Source: Methylocapsa acidiphila B2
GTDB lineage: Bacteria > Pseudomonadota > Alphaproteobacteria > Rhizobiales > Beijerinckiaceae
Direction: 5' to 3'
NCBI RefSeq assembly: GCF_000427445.1
Contig: NZ_KE386496.1
Coordinates: 868,001 to 932,000 of the forward strand
DNA: 64,000 nucleotides
A model generated the notes under the pieces. The model made no database searches and was not told the DNA's origin. It was given only the letters and a program-made list of their open reading frames with translations. Shown in pieces: positions 47,248 to 57,468 of the stretch. Both the position numbers and the translations under genes were made by a program. How positions within the stretch are numbered: the stretch's first letter is position 1; every line of letters starts with the position of its first letter.

Positions 47248-48690
47248 GTGGCGAGCCCTTACGACATTCTGATCATCGGAGGCGGACCCGGCGGCTATGT
47301 CGCCGCGATCCGCGCGGCGCAGCTTGGCTTCAAGACCGCGCTCGTTGAGCGCGAGCATTTGGGCGGCATCTGCCTGAACTGGGGCTGCATCCCGACCAAG
47401 GCGTTGCTCCGCTCCGCCGAAATCTATCATTATTTGGCGCACGCCAAGGATTATGGCCTCACGATCGAAGGCAGGATCGGCTTCGATCCGGCCGCGATCG
47501 TCAAGCGCTCCCGCGCCGTCTCGGGGCAGCTCAATAGCGGCGTGGGCTTTCTCCTCAAGAAGAACAAGGTCGACGTCATCTGGGGCGAGGCGGAGATCGT
47601 CAAACCCGGCGAGGTCCTCGTCCGCCCCTCAAAAAAATCGCCGATGCAGCCGCAGGCGCCGGTTCCGAAGGGCGTTCTCGGCGCGGGGTCCTATCAGGCC
47701 AAGAACATCATCATCGCCACCGGCGCGCGGCCGCGCGTACTGCCCGGCCTCGAGCCGGACCGCCGGCTGGTCTGGACGTATTTCGAGGCCATGGTTCCCG
47801 AAAAATTTCCAAAATCGCTTCTCGTGATGGGCTCGGGCGCGATCGGAATTGAATTCGCGTCCTTCTATCGCACCATGGGCGCCGAGGTGACCGTCGTCGA
47901 GGTGCTTCCGCAGATCCTGCCGGTCGAGGACGCCGAGATCGCCGCCTTCGCCCGCAAGCAATTCGAAAAGCAGGGGATCAAGTTCCTCACTTCCGCCAAG
48001 GTGACGAAGATCGAGAAGCAGGCCGACGGGCTCGTGGCGACGGCGGAGGAAGCGGGCGGCCCGGTCCAAACGCTCGCCGCCGAGCGTATGATTTCGGCCG
48101 TTGGCGTCGTCGGCAATGTCGAAAATCTCGGGCTTGAAAAGCTCGGCCTCGCCCTGGAGCGGGGCCTCATCAAGACCGATGGCTTCGGCCGCACCAATTT
48201 GGCCGGACTCTACGCCATCGGCGATGTCGCGGGTCCCCCCATGCTCGCCCATAAGGCCGAGCATGAAGGTGTGATCTGCGTCGAGGCGATCAAGGGCCTG
48301 GGTCCGCACCCACTCGATAAATCGATGATCCCCGGCTGCACCTATTGCAATCCGCAGGTGGCTTCGGTCGGCCTCACCGAGGCCAAAGCGAAGGAGGCGG
48401 GCTTCCAAATCCGGATCGGCCGCTTCCCGTTCATCGGCAATGGCAAGGCGATCGCGCTTGGCGAGCCGGACGGGCTCGTGAAGACAATTTTCGACGCCAG
48501 CTCTGGCAAGCTACTCGGCGCCCATATGGTTGGCGCCGAGGTCACCGAATTGATTCAGGGCTTTGTCGTCGCCATGAATTGCGAGACGACTGAAGTGGAA
48601 CTGATCAATTCAATCTTCCCGCATCCGACAATTTCGGAGACCATGCATGAAAGCGTGCTCGACGCCTATGGACGAGTCATCCACATGTGA
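47248..48690 (+). CDS. lpd: Dihydrolipoyl dehydrogenase (E3)
   Basis: A 480-residue flavoprotein disulfide reductase that reoxidises dihydrolipoamide with NAD+. The FAD-binding ILIIGGGPGGYVAAIRA, the redox-active pair Cys42/Cys47 in GGICLNWGCIPTK, the NAD-binding GSGAIGIEFASFY and the C-terminal FPHPTISETMHE with catalytic His-Glu are all present. An insertion after residue 125 (VRPSKKSPMQPQAPVPKG) is a feature of PDH-linked alphaproteobacterial E3. GTG 47248 is the start. It completes the PDH operon. Confidence 0.96.
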   Translation: MASPYDILIIGGGPGGYVAAIRAAQLGFKTALVEREHLGGICLNWGCIPTKALLRSAEIYHYLAHAKDYGLTIEGRIGFDPAAIVKRSRAVSGQLNSGVGFLLKKNKVDVIWGEAEIVKPGEVLVRPSKKSPMQPQAPVPKGVLGAGSYQAKNIIIATGARPRVLPGLEPDRRLVWTYFEAMVPEKFPKSLLVMGSGAIGIEFASFYRTMGAEVTVVEVLPQILPVEDAEIAAFARKQFEKQGIKFLTSAKVTKIEKQADGLVATAEEAGGPVQTLAAERMISAVGVVGNVENLGLEKLGLALERGLIKTDGFGRTNLAGLYAIGDVAGPPMLAHKAEHEGVICVEAIKGLGPHPLDKSMIPGCTYCNPQVASVGLTEAKAKEAGFQIRIGRFPFIGNGKAIALGEPDGLVKTIFDASSGKLLGAHMVGAEVTELIQGFVVAMNCETTEVELINSIFPHPTISETMHESVLDAYGRVIHM

Positions 48691-48712
48691 CGCGCTGAAG
48701 TTGGAGGTTGAG

Positions 48713-49297
48713 ATGACGGCTCGCCATTTGGCTCTTGGTTTTGCACTCGCCGTCGCATGTTGGCGTGCTTCCTCGCCGGCGCTCGCTGAGGCGCCGAATT
48801 TCGCGAATGTGCTCTCCGCCGTCACCTTGGATTTTGCCGGCGGTGGACAGCAAGATCGCGCGGTGCTGGTGCAGAATGCGGATGACGGCGCCGATCTCTA
48901 TATTTATCTCGTCAAGGACGAGGCGGACTCCGAACGTAGTTGGACGCTTGCGGAGCTCAAGAAGAACCTGGTCTTCAGCGGGGCCATGTGGGGTCAACTC
49001 CCTTCGCTCGACGTCAATGGCAAAGGATCGCTGCTCATCAAATCGGAAAACGAGGGCGTTGGCCGGGACAGATGGAGCCAAACCCTGACCGTCGTTTATC
49101 GCAACAACGCGTTTCTCATTGGCGGGATCGCCTATACGGCAAGGGACACGATCGATCTCAAGGCCGGAGGCGCTTGCGATCTCAACCTTCTCTCGGGCAA
49201 AGGGACTCGCAACGGCAAGCCGATCGAAGGCAAGCTTGCGCCGATCAAGCTCGCCGATTGGTCGGATGAAAAGCTGCCCAAGGAATGCCAGTTTTGA
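48713..49297 (+). CDS. Exported protein of unknown function between lpd and lipA
   Basis: A 194-residue protein with a signal peptide (MTARHLALGFALAVACWRAS, cleavage near ALAEA). The mature part is beta-rich (LVQNADDGADLYIYLVKDEA, then LLIKSENEGVGRDRW and VVYRNNAFLIGGIAYTARDT) and holds two cysteines near the C-terminus (GGACDLN and KECQF) that may form a disulfide. No family is recognised. GGAGG lies 5 bases before ATG 48713, deciding the start over an in-frame upstream codon at 48647. Position 22 bases after lpd suggests cotranscription with it. Confidence 0.72.
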   Translation: MTARHLALGFALAVACWRASSPALAEAPNFANVLSAVTLDFAGGGQQDRAVLVQNADDGADLYIYLVKDEADSERSWTLAELKKNLVFSGAMWGQLPSLDVNGKGSLLIKSENEGVGRDRWSQTLTVVYRNNAFLIGGIAYTARDTIDLKAGGACDLNLLSGKGTRNGKPIEGKLAPIKLADWSDEKLPKECQF

Positions 49298-49349
49298 CCG
49301 CGCGGCCTCCGGACGTGGATCGTCGATAGGCGCGCCTGAACGCGTGGCT

Positions 49350-49559
49350 CTACGAGCTTGGCAGCCAGGTTTCGCCGGCCTTGTGATAGCTCTTCTTGAC
49401 GGCCGCCCAGGCGACCCGAAAGGCGATTTCTTCCTGGCGCCGATCGTCTCGATATTCTTCATAGGCGCTGTTGAACGCGGCGCGAAAAATATCCTGCGCA
49501 TGTGCCGGCAGATGATCGCGCACGGAGGGCGGCAGGTCGTCGTTGCTTGGATAGGGCAT
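49350..49559 (-). CDS. ChaB family protein
   Basis: A 69-residue ChaB-domain protein. The start MPYPSNDDLPPSVRDHLPAH and the middle AQDIFRAAFNSAYEEY, then EEIAFRVAWAAVKKSYHK, are the family pattern. E. coli ChaB is described as a putative regulator of the ChaA cation exchanger, but in this group ChaB-domain proteins also occur on their own. The ATG at 49559 gives the family N-terminus; the frame extends to 49676. It lies opposite to lipA and is divergent from it. Confidence 0.82.
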   Translation of the reverse strand: MPYPSNDDLPPSVRDHLPAHAQDIFRAAFNSAYEEYRDDRRQEEIAFRVAWAAVKKSYHKAGETWLPSS

Positions 49560-49744
49560 TGGGACGACTCGAAAGTGAATGCGGCGCTTTTGGGCGTTGG
49601 CCAACACTTCGCCTGCGCTCGGAGCGTCAATCGATGCGATGTCGCTATAGGTAGGTGAATTTTGCGTGACGCCCACTTATCTTTGTGGAGCGTAATGAGC
49701 CGCTCGGCGCGCCTCGGACTGCGCGGTCATGGAGAAAATGACAC

Positions 49745-50731
49745 ATGGCTTTGGACTCCGATGTGCTTCGCCCGAGCCGTGGCCTCGATGTTCCCCTGCG
49801 CCATCCTGAAAAGGCGCATCGGCCGGACCAGCCCGCGCCGCGCAAGCCCGACTGGATCAGGGTGAAAGCGCCAAATTCGCCGCAATGGGCTGAGACCCGC
49901 GCGATCGTGAAGAAGCATGGCCTCGTCACCGTCTGCGAGGAGGCGGGGTGCCCGAACATCGGCGAGTGTTGGGCTAAAAAGCACGCGACCTTCATGATCA
50001 TGGGCGACACCTGCACGCGGGCCTGCGCCTTCTGCAACGTCAAGACTGGACTGCCGCGCGCGCTCGATCCCAGCGAGCCGGCCTCTGTCGCCGACGCCGT
50101 CGCCAAGCTCGGCCTCTCCCATGTCGTCATTACTTCCGTCGATCGCGACGATCTCGCCGATGGCGGGGCAGGGCATTTCGCCGAGGTGATCAGAGCCATT
50201 CGCGCCGCGAGCGCGGCGACGATTGAGGTTCTGACGCCCGATTTTCTGCGCAAGCCGGGCGCGCTGGAGACGGTCGTCGCCGCCAAGCCAGACGTGTTCA
50301 ATCATAATCTAGAGACTGTGCCTTCGAAATATCTCGACGTCCGTCCCGGCGCCCGCTATTTCCACTCAGTCCGGCTCTTGCAGCGGGTCAAGGAGCTCGA
50401 CCCGGAAATGTTCACCAAGTCCGGAATCATGGTCGGCCTCGGCGAAGAGCGCCATGAAGTCCTGCAGCTCATGGATGATCTTCGCGTGGCGGATGTGGAT
50501 TTCCTGACCATCGGCCAATATCTCCAACCGACCAAAAAGCACCATTCCGTCGCGCGTTTCGTCGAGCCGGAGGAATTCGCCGGCTATGCGAGCCATGCCC
50601 TCGCCAAGGGGTTTCTCCTCGTCTCGGCCTCGCCGCTGACCCGCTCGTCTCACCATGCTGGGGAGGATTTCGCTCGGCTGCAGGCGCGGCGCTGGCGTCG
50701 TGACGCCCCGCCTGAACAGATCGAGCTCTAA
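49745..50731 (+). CDS. lipA: Lipoyl synthase
   Basis: A 328-residue radical-SAM enzyme inserting two sulfurs into octanoyl side chains of E2 and other lipoyl domains. The auxiliary cluster ligands Cys64, Cys69 and Cys75 ([14 protein letters not shown]) and the SAM cluster Cys90, Cys94 and Cys97 ([10 protein letters not shown]) are all visible. The C-terminal [18 protein letters not shown] with its Arg-Ser-Ser ligand is intact. It is encoded near the two lipoylated PDH proteins it serves. Confidence 0.97.
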   Translation: MALDSDVLRPSRGLDVPLRHPEKAHRPDQPAPRKPDWIRVKAPNSPQWAETRAIVKKHGLVTVCEEAGCPNIGECWAKKHATFMIMGDTCTRACAFCNVKTGLPRALDPSEPASVADAVAKLGLSHVVITSVDRDDLADGGAGHFAEVIRAIRAASAATIEVLTPDFLRKPGALETVVAAKPDVFNHNLETVPSKYLDVRPGARYFHSVRLLQRVKELDPEMFTKSGIMVGLGEERHEVLQLMDDLRVADVDFLTIGQYLQPTKKHHSVARFVEPEEFAGYASHALAKGFLLVSASPLTRSSHHAGEDFARLQARRWRRDAPPEQIEL

Positions 50732-50740
50732 CGAGACGCC

Positions 50741-50794
50741 GCATGTTCTGACCGAAAAAGTCGTTCGACTTTTCCGGAACATGCTCTAGAGCAT
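50741..50794. repeat. Palindromic repeat element downstream of lipA
   Basis: Nested inverted repeats follow the lipA stop. GCATGTTC (50741-50748) pairs with GAACATGC (50777-50784), and inside it AAAAGTCG (50756-50763) pairs with CGACTTTT (50766-50773). A perfect palindrome ATGCTCTAGAGCAT (50781-50794) closes the unit. The GCTCTAGAGC core is shared with abundant palindromic repeats in alphaproteobacteria. It may also serve as a terminator for lipA. Confidence 0.75.
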
Positions 50795-50869
50795 TGCCTC
50801 CTAAAGTCGAGCTTAACCCCTTGGCCGAGCGCCGAAACGCGTGGCCTCAATCTTATGCTGTGACGCCGC

Positions 50870-51358
50870 GTGCCTTCCTTTCAGACGATCCACAAGGTCC
50901 GCCACAGCGCGGCCGAAATGTTCGAACTCGTGTCCAATGTGGAGGCCTATCCGCAATTCGTGCCGCTTTGCCTCGCCCTGCGCGTGAAGCGCCGCAAGGA
51001 GGCGAATGAGGTCGTGATGCTGATCGCGGATATGCAGGTCGGCTATAAGGCGATCCGCGAAACCTTCACGAGTCGGGTGACCTGCGATCGAGCACAGCTC
51101 GAGATCCTCGTCGAATATATCGACGGGCCCTTCAAGCATCTTCAAAATCGTTGGAGCTTTCGCGATCTCGACGAGGGACGGGCCTGTCAGATCGGTTTCC
51201 ACATCGACTATGAATTCAGGAGCCGCGCTCTCGGACTGTTGATGGGCGGCATGTTCGACGCGGCGTTTCGGAAATTCGCAGATGCTTTCGAGCGCCGGGC
51301 GGATGTCGTCTATGGCGCGGCGCCAGCGGCGTCGCTCAATCACCGATCCGAAATTTAA
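50870..51358 (+). CDS. ratA: RatA/COQ10-type START-domain protein
   Basis: A 162-residue SRPBCC (polyketide cyclase/COQ10) protein. The N-terminal FQTIHKVRHSAAEMFELVSN and VEAYPQFVPLC are characteristic of the RatA/COQ10 type, and IDGPFKHLQNRWSFRDL follows. Mitochondrial Coq10 binds ubiquinone; E. coli RatA was reported to interfere with ribosome assembly, so the function here is open. The start is GTG 50870. It follows lipA, a conserved order, and its stop overlaps the stop of cinA on the other strand in TTAA. Confidence 0.85.
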   Translation: MPSFQTIHKVRHSAAEMFELVSNVEAYPQFVPLCLALRVKRRKEANEVVMLIADMQVGYKAIRETFTSRVTCDRAQLEILVEYIDGPFKHLQNRWSFRDLDEGRACQIGFHIDYEFRSRALGLLMGGMFDAAFRKFADAFERRADVVYGAAPAASLNHRSEI

Positions 51359-51846
51359 GCCGCGGCCTTGTGGAGCAGCTCAAGAGCCAGCGCAAGCGAG
51401 GCTAAGCGCACGCCGTCTCGCCCGAGATCGCCGAAGCGCCTTTCCACGGCGATGATCTCGCGGTCTTTGCGCCCGTAGGCAAAATGGACGAGGCCGACCG
51501 GCTTTTCGGCCGAGCCTCCGCCAGGCCCGGCGATTCCGGTGATGGAAACGGCGATGTCGGCGCGAGAATGCGCCAATGCGCCGGCCGCCATAGCGATGGC
51601 GACCTCCGGGCTGACCGCGCCACAAGCTTCAAGGAGGATAGGGGCGACGCCGAGTGATTCGATTTTCGCCGTATTGGAATAGGTGACGAAGCCGCGCTCG
51701 AAGACGTCGGAGGAGCCCGGGATCTCGGTGATCAGAGCGGCGACGAGGCCGCCGGTGCAGGATTCAGCCGTGGCCAAGGCCAAACCTGCCGAGCGGCACT
51801 GCGTGATGAGCGCCGCAGCCCTGTCTCGCAGATCTCGATCGAACAT
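51355..51846 (-). CDS. pncC: Nicotinamide-nucleotide amidohydrolase (CinA C-terminal type)
   Basis: A 163-residue single-domain CinA/PncC that converts nicotinamide mononucleotide to nicotinate mononucleotide. The signature ATAESCTGGLVAALITEIPG (residues 25-44) includes the active-site Ser, and VSITGIAGPGGGSAEKPVGL (100-120) follows. It is the short form without the N-terminal COG1058 domain. It lies 22 bases after ispDF on the same strand and converges with ratA. Confidence 0.93.
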   Translation of the reverse strand: MFDRDLRDRAAALITQCRSAGLALATAESCTGGLVAALITEIPGSSDVFERGFVTYSNTAKIESLGVAPILLEACGAVSPEVAIAMAAGALAHSRADIAVSITGIAGPGGGSAEKPVGLVHFAYGRKDREIIAVERRFGDLGRDGVRLASLALALELLHKAAA

Positions 51847-51868
51847 GGCGCGGATCCTTCGGCGAAAA

Positions 51869-53071
51869 TCAGATCGGCAGCCGGACGGTCGCGATCGCCA
51901 GCGAGGCGATGCCTTCCTCGCGCCCGGTGAAACCGAGCCGCTCGGAGGTCGTCGCCTTGATCGCCACGCGGTCGATCTGAATGTTCATGATCTCCGCCAG
52001 ACTCGCCCGGATGGCGTCGCGATGTGGTCCGACCTTCGGCCTCTCGCAAACCACGGTCGCATCGACATGGGCGATCATGCCGCCCCGCGCGCGCACTTTG
52101 GCGGCGGCGGCGGCGAGGAATATTTTCGACGCGGCGCCGCGCCATTGTGGATCGGAGGGCGGGAAATGGCTTCCTATGTCGCCGTCAGCCAGGGCGCCGA
52201 GCAGGGCGTCCGTGATCGCATGACTTAAGACATCGGCGTCAGAGTGGCCGAGAAGCCCATGATCATGCGGGACTTTTAACCCGCCGAGCCAAATATGGTC
52301 GCCGGGGCCAAAGGCATGGACGTCATAGCCTTGTCCGTTTCGGACATCCTGCAACTCGCGAATGAGCCGCGCCTCGGCGATTGCGAGATCTTCGGCGCTG
52401 GTGACTTTCATATTCGCGCTGTCCCCCTCGAATACATGGACGCGATAGCCCGCCCATTCGGCGATGGCGCCATCGTCCGTAAGATCGCATTCACCCGCCG
52501 CCGCCGCCTTTCGATGCGCGGCGAGAATGAGATCGAAGTGAAAGGCCTGCGGGGTCTGGACCGCCCGCAGGCGCGCCCGCGCCGGCGTGGCGACGACGCC
52601 GCTCTCTGCGTCGACCTCTTTGATCGTGTCCGTCACGAGGACGCCAGGAATGGCGGCGCCATGCGCCTTGGCGGCGGCGATGGCGCGCTCAATTAATTCA
52701 GAGCTCGCAAAAAGTCGTGCAGCATCATGAATTAAAACAAATTTTGGAATTTCTGCTTCGGCCGAGCGCAAAGCCTCAAGTCCGCCGAGCACGCTTGCCT
52801 GCCGGGTCGCCCCGCCAAAAGCCGGATCCCGCAACCGGCCGCGGAGCTTCGCATCGAGCCCGGCGATGCTCTCCAAATAGAGATCCTGATCGTCGGGGTG
52901 AATCACGGGCAGAATGATGGCGTCAGGCGCCGCCCGATGAAGCGCGGCTAGGCTGTGTGCAAGAATCGGCCGGCCGGCGAGGCTTCTATATTGTTTCGGA
53001 CGTCCGCCGCCGATGCGCGATCCGCGGCCGGCGGCGACGACGAGGATCGCTAAATCGGAGATGACGGTCAT
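51869..53071 (-). CDS. ispDF: Bifunctional IspD/IspF enzyme of the MEP pathway
   Basis: A 400-residue fusion. Residues 1-235 are IspD, the CTP-dependent cytidylyltransferase ([20 protein letters not shown], then HDAARLFAS and [10 protein letters not shown]). Residues 243-400 are IspF, the cyclodiphosphate synthase ([17 protein letters not shown] with metal ligands Asp and His, then [20 protein letters not shown]). The fusion catalyses steps three and five of isoprenoid precursor synthesis and is common in alphaproteobacteria. It is divergent from dusB. Confidence 0.96.
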   Translation of the reverse strand: MTVISDLAILVVAAGRGSRIGGGRPKQYRSLAGRPILAHSLAALHRAAPDAIILPVIHPDDQDLYLESIAGLDAKLRGRLRDPAFGGATRQASVLGGLEALRSAEAEIPKFVLIHDAARLFASSELIERAIAAAKAHGAAIPGVLVTDTIKEVDAESGVVATPARARLRAVQTPQAFHFDLILAAHRKAAAAGECDLTDDGAIAEWAGYRVHVFEGDSANMKVTSAEDLAIAEARLIRELQDVRNGQGYDVHAFGPGDHIWLGGLKVPHDHGLLGHSDADVLSHAITDALLGALADGDIGSHFPPSDPQWRGAASKIFLAAAAAKVRARGGMIAHVDATVVCERPKVGPHRDAIRASLAEIMNIQIDRVAIKATTSERLGFTGREEGIASLAIATVRLPI

Positions 53072-53216
53072 GAGTCGGGCTTTAACGCCGTGGGTAAGGA
53101 CGCAAGATTGGGCCTTTCCTCTCTTTTTTGGCGGCCCCCGTCAAATTTTCGCTCGCTGACAATTATATGGGCGCCATCCCTATTGCGGCGCCGCACCAAA
53201 TGACTATGATCTAAGC

Positions 53217-54251
53217 ATGGATCGAACTGCTAACGATTTAGGCGATGCTTTTCAGGACTCTGCCTTGAAAATCGGCTCTGTGTCCGTGATCGGTCGCGCC
53301 TTCCTTGCACCCATGTCGGGCGTGACCGATGTCGGCATGCGCCGGATCGCGCATGATTTCGGCGCGGCGCTAACCTTCACGGAGATGGTCGCCGCCGATC
53401 AATATGCGCGGGGCGACGCCGCAAACAGGCTCAAGGCCGAAGGCGCTGGCGTCAACGTCCATGCCGTGCAAATTGCCGGTTGCGAGCCTTGGGCGATGGC
53501 GGAAGCCGCCCGCCTTGCGCAGGATTCGGGCGCCGCGATCATCGACATCAATATGGGCTGTCCGGCCAAAAGCGTGACAAACGGCTATGCCGGATCGCAT
53601 CTGATGCGTGATCTCGATCTAGCGCTCGCATTGATCCGCGCGACCGTCCAGGCGGCGCGCGTGCCGGTCACGCTCAAGATGAGGCTCGGCTGGGATCAAG
53701 GTTCGATGAACGCCGCCGATCTCGGCCGGATCGCCGAGGCTGAGGGCGTTGCGATGCTGACGGTGCATGGACGCACGCGTCAGCAGTTTTATGCGGGAAA
53801 AGCCGATTGGGCCGCCATTCGCCTCGTAAAGGAGGCGGTCGCCATTCCCGTCGTCGCGAATGGCGATTGCACGAGCGCGGCCGATGCCGCCTCCATGCTG
53901 GCGCAATCAGGAGCCGACGCGGTTATGATCGGTCGGTCCGCGATCGGCCGGCCCTGGTTCGTCGGCGAGGTCGCGCATTTTCTGGCGCGAAAGACTGAGC
54001 GCCGTCCGTTGCCGGGGGCCGTCCGCGGCGATGCGGCCATCGCTCATTATGAAAGCCTGCTCGAGAGGCTCGGGGCGGCGCAAGGCGTGCGCCACGCCCG
54101 CAAACATCTTGCCGCTTATGCCGAATGGTCCGGCGCGACCAACGCCGCGACGCTGCGCCGGCAACTCGTCGCGCTCGACCGACCAAGCTCGGTCAAAGCC
54201 ATTTTGCGCGAATTATTTGACCATCCTCCGTTGACCGAGGCGGCGGCATGA
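53217..54251 (+). CDS. dusB: tRNA-dihydrouridine synthase
   Basis: A 344-residue FMN-dependent enzyme reducing uridines in the tRNA D-loop. The FMN-barrel start [19 protein letters not shown], the catalytic Cys115 in [18 protein letters not shown] and the phosphate-binding [15 protein letters not shown] loop are clear. It belongs to the DusB branch by the ntr context. Its stop overlaps the ntrB start (ATGA), as in many bacteria where dusB heads the ntrBC operon. Confidence 0.94.
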   Translation: MDRTANDLGDAFQDSALKIGSVSVIGRAFLAPMSGVTDVGMRRIAHDFGAALTFTEMVAADQYARGDAANRLKAEGAGVNVHAVQIAGCEPWAMAEAARLAQDSGAAIIDINMGCPAKSVTNGYAGSHLMRDLDLALALIRATVQAARVPVTLKMRLGWDQGSMNAADLGRIAEAEGVAMLTVHGRTRQQFYAGKADWAAIRLVKEAVAIPVVANGDCTSAADAASMLAQSGADAVMIGRSAIGRPWFVGEVAHFLARKTERRPLPGAVRGDAAIAHYESLLERLGAAQGVRHARKHLAAYAEWSGATNAATLRRQLVALDRPSSVKAILRELFDHPPLTEAAA

Positions 54252-55411
54252 CGACGAGCTTTTGCAATTCACCTGCTGACAGGGTGCCTATGGCTCCAAA
54301 TCCGGCTCCTCCCTCAGGCGATTCCGCTCAGCTTTTGAACGCCTTGCCGCATCCGGTCCTGGCCATTTTGCCAAATGGGGCCGTCGCCGAGGCCAACGCG
54401 GCGGCGGAGGCCTTTTTCGGCATGAGCCGGACCTCCTTGCGGCACCAGAAGTTGGCCGAGCTCGTGCCGGATGATTCGCCGGTTCTGTCGCTCATCTCTC
54501 AGGTCATGACGCGCGGCGCGGCGATCAATGAATATCGCGTCGATCTTGGCCTCGCGAAGATCCCGGGTGAAAAATTAGTCGACATCTTCGTGACGCCCTT
54601 GCCGCAAGTAGGAGAGGGCGTTGTGGTCATGCTGCAAGAGCGCTCGCTTGCGGAAAAAATCGATCGTCAGCTCACTCATCGCGGCGCCGCGCGATCGGTC
54701 GCAGCCATGGCTTCGACCCTCGCCCATGAAATCAAGAATCCTCTGTCCGGCATCCGCGGCGCTGCGCAATTGCTCGAGGCCGAGGCGAGCGACGCCGACC
54801 GGGCCTTGACGAGGCTCATCTGCGAGGAGACCGACCGGATCGTGAAGCTTGTCGACCGGATGAGCGCCTTTTCCGACGAGCGGCCGATCGAGCGGGAGAG
54901 CGTCAATATTCACGAAATACTGGATCACGTGAAGAAAGTGGCGCAAGTCGGCTTCGCGCGCCACATTCACTTCAAGGAGACCTATGACCCGTCGCTTCCG
55001 CCGGTGCTCGGCAGCCGGGATCAGCTCATTCAGATCTTTTTGAATTTGGTGAAGAACGCTGCGGAAGCCATTGGCGAAGAAAGCTCCGATGGGGAAATCG
55101 AACTCACCACCGCCTATCGGCCAGGGGTTCGCCTGCAGCTTCCCGGCTCGAGCGCGCCGGTTAGTCTACCTTTAGAGTTTTGCGTTCGCGACAATGGGCC
55201 GGGCATCGCCGAAGAAGTATTGCCCTGTCTATTCGATCCGTTCGTCACGACAAAGGTGTCCGGAACTGGCCTTGGACTTGCATTGGTAGCCAAAATAGTT
55301 GGCGATCATGGCGGCACCATCGAATGCGAAACAAACGCGCGCCGCACGACCTTCAGGGTGCTCATGCCCCGCTATGCGCCGCGTGATGGGCGTGGCGCAT
55401 CGCGCAGGTGA
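54248..55411 (+). CDS. ntrB: Nitrogen regulation sensor kinase NtrB
   Basis: A 387-residue cytosolic histidine kinase/phosphatase controlling NtrC in response to PII. A PAS domain spans about residues 28-130 ([20 protein letters not shown]), followed by the phosphoacceptor His160 in [17 protein letters not shown] and the ATP-binding boxes NLVKNAAEA (N), DNGPGI (G1) and GTGLGLALV (G2). No membrane helix is present. It overlaps dusB; ntrC follows after about 200 bases. Confidence 0.95.
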   Translation: MTTSFCNSPADRVPMAPNPAPPSGDSAQLLNALPHPVLAILPNGAVAEANAAAEAFFGMSRTSLRHQKLAELVPDDSPVLSLISQVMTRGAAINEYRVDLGLAKIPGEKLVDIFVTPLPQVGEGVVVMLQERSLAEKIDRQLTHRGAARSVAAMASTLAHEIKNPLSGIRGAAQLLEAEASDADRALTRLICEETDRIVKLVDRMSAFSDERPIERESVNIHEILDHVKKVAQVGFARHIHFKETYDPSLPPVLGSRDQLIQIFLNLVKNAAEAIGEESSDGEIELTTAYRPGVRLQLPGSSAPVSLPLEFCVRDNGPGIAEEVLPCLFDPFVTTKVSGTGLGLALVAKIVGDHGGTIECETNARRTTFRVLMPRYAPRDGRGASRR

Positions 55412-55617
55412 CGCCGGCGCTCTTCAAGAGCCATTGTCGAGCGCCTCGGCGGGATCGACTGGCGGACGCGCCAAATGCTGGGGGGTGGAGCGTGCTCTGA
55501 TCGTCCCTGCTTGAAATTATTACGCTGCGGCGATCTCGCTCCGCCGTTTCAAACCCGTGTCGGCGCCGCCTGGCGATTTGGCCGCGCTGATTTTACGCCC
55601 GCAGGAGACGCCTCGTG

Positions 55618-57093
55618 ATGGCAACCGGAAATATCCTGATCGCTGATGACGACACCGCCATTCGCACGGTCCTGAGTCAGGCCCTGTCGCGCGCGGGCTA
55701 TGACGTGCGCACAACCGGCACGGCGGCCACGCTTTGGCGCTGGGTGCAGTCGGGCGACGGCGATCTCGTCATCACCGACGTCGTCATGCCGGACGAAAAT
55801 GCGTTCGAGCTGCTGCCGAAAATGAAAAAGCTTCGGCCGGATCTGCCGATCATTGTGATGAGCGCGCAAAATACCTTCATGACGGCGATCAAGGCTTCGG
55901 AACGCGGGGCCTATGACTATCTGCCGAAGCCCTTCGATCTCCGGGAATTGGTCTCGATCGTCGGACGCGCGATGAGCGAGCCGAAAAATAGAGTCAGAGC
56001 GGAGCGCAATGAAGAACTCGAGGGCATGCCGCTCGTCGGCCGATCGCCCGCGATGCAGGAGATTTATCGCGCCCTGGCGCGGCTGATGCAGACCGACCTC
56101 ACAGTCATGATCACGGGCGAATCGGGCACGGGCAAGGAACTCGTCGCCCGCGCGCTGCACGATTACGGCAAGCGCAAAAAAGGCCCGTTTGTCGCGATCA
56201 ACATGGCGGCCATTCCGCGCGACCTCATCGAAAGTGAATTGTTCGGCCATGAGAAGGGCGCGTTTACCGGCGCCAATCAGCGCTCGGCGGGCCGGTTCGA
56301 ACAGGCCGAAGGCGGCACCTTGTTTCTCGACGAGATCGGCGACATGCCGATGGAGGCTCAGACCCGGCTCCTGCGCGTTCTTCAGCAAAGCGAATATACG
56401 ACAGTCGGCGGGCGCACCTCGATCAAGACCAATGTCCGCATCATCGCGGCGACCAATAAGGACTTGCGCATCCTGATCCAGCAGGGACTCTTCCGCGAGG
56501 ATCTGTTTTTCCGCCTCAATGTCGTGCCCCTGCGCCTGCCGCCTTTGCGTGAGCGCGCTGAAGACATTGGCGATCTGGCTCAGCATTTCTTCGCGCTCGC
56601 GGCGGCGGAAGGCCTGCCCTTGAAACATATTGAGCCCGACGCCTTGGAGCGGCTCAAGCGCTACCGCTGGCCGGGCAATATCCGGGAGCTCGAGAATCTC
56701 ACGCGGCGATTGGCGGCTCTTTATCCACAAGAGACCATCACGGCGCAGCTCGTGGACGCGGAGCTCTCCACCGACGCAGCTGAACTCGAGCAGGGCTTCG
56801 CCGCCGCCTTCAATTCAGCAGCGCCGATCAGGGACGGCGAGCATAGCGGATCGCTGGCGAGCGCGGTGGAGCAGCATCTTTCGGAACTGTTCCGCGGCCA
56901 TGGCGACAATCTGCCGCCGCCCGGCCTTTATCACCGCGTCTTGCGCGAGCTCGAATATCCGTTGATTTCGGCTGCGCTGGCCGCGACGCGCGGCAATCAG
57001 ATCAAGGCTGCCGAACTTTTGGGCCTGAACAGGAACACGCTACGTAAAAAGGTTCGCGACCTCGACATCAGGCTGATGCGGGCCCCGCGCTAG
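55618..57093 (+). CDS. ntrC: Nitrogen regulation response regulator NtrC
   Basis: A 491-residue sigma-54 activator. Domains: receiver (phosphorylated Asp54 in [11 protein letters not shown]), AAA+ with Walker A GESGTGKE and the sigma-54 contact loop GAFTGA, and a Fis-type HTH at the end ([16 protein letters not shown]). With NtrB it switches on nitrogen assimilation genes. GGAG lies 10 bases before ATG 55618; the GTG at 55615 directly before is an equally possible start. Partner of the ntrYX pair that follows. Confidence 0.95.
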   Translation: MATGNILIADDDTAIRTVLSQALSRAGYDVRTTGTAATLWRWVQSGDGDLVITDVVMPDENAFELLPKMKKLRPDLPIIVMSAQNTFMTAIKASERGAYDYLPKPFDLRELVSIVGRAMSEPKNRVRAERNEELEGMPLVGRSPAMQEIYRALARLMQTDLTVMITGESGTGKELVARALHDYGKRKKGPFVAINMAAIPRDLIESELFGHEKGAFTGANQRSAGRFEQAEGGTLFLDEIGDMPMEAQTRLLRVLQQSEYTTVGGRTSIKTNVRIIAATNKDLRILIQQGLFREDLFFRLNVVPLRLPPLRERAEDIGDLAQHFFALAAAEGLPLKHIEPDALERLKRYRWPGNIRELENLTRRLAALYPQETITAQLVDAELSTDAAELEQGFAAAFNSAAPIRDGEHSGSLASAVEQHLSELFRGHGDNLPPPGLYHRVLRELEYPLISAALAATRGNQIKAAELLGLNRNTLRKKVRDLDIRLMRAPR

Positions 57094-57468
57094 ATCCGTG
57101 GAAGGCCGGCGAGGCGCGCCGCGTTCAAACGCGATGCGTTTCTGCGCGGGAGCGGTTCCATTGTTCACCGTTTTGATCGATCGCGCCCGCATGGTCATCC
57201 TGCGGTCGCCTTGTCGTCGGCGCTTCAGCGCCGGGACGTCGAGCCGCGGCTGCGTCTTGTGAAGCGCAAAGTGCGATGAGAAAAGTGTCGCTCGTTTCTG
57301 TCCTGACAGCATCGGAACATGGGTGAGCCTGAGAGAAAAGAGAAAATTTCAGCCCCGAAAATGTCGCAATTGCGCAACAGTGTGATATAAGCGCAACCTA
57401 AAGAAATTTATGCTGCATATTCTAGATATTTTGCAATATTTCCCCGACGGCCAATAGACGGCAAACAA
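57094..57468. other. Intergenic region ntrC-ntrY with small inverted repeats
   Basis: This 375-base gap becomes A/T-rich towards ntrY (57340-57450), so ntrY probably has its own promoter. AAACGC (57127-57132) and GCGTTT (57136-57141) form a short hairpin after ntrC. GCAATTGC (57366-57373) and TTGCGCAA (57370-57377) are overlapping palindromes that might be an operator. No gene is supported. Confidence 0.4.
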
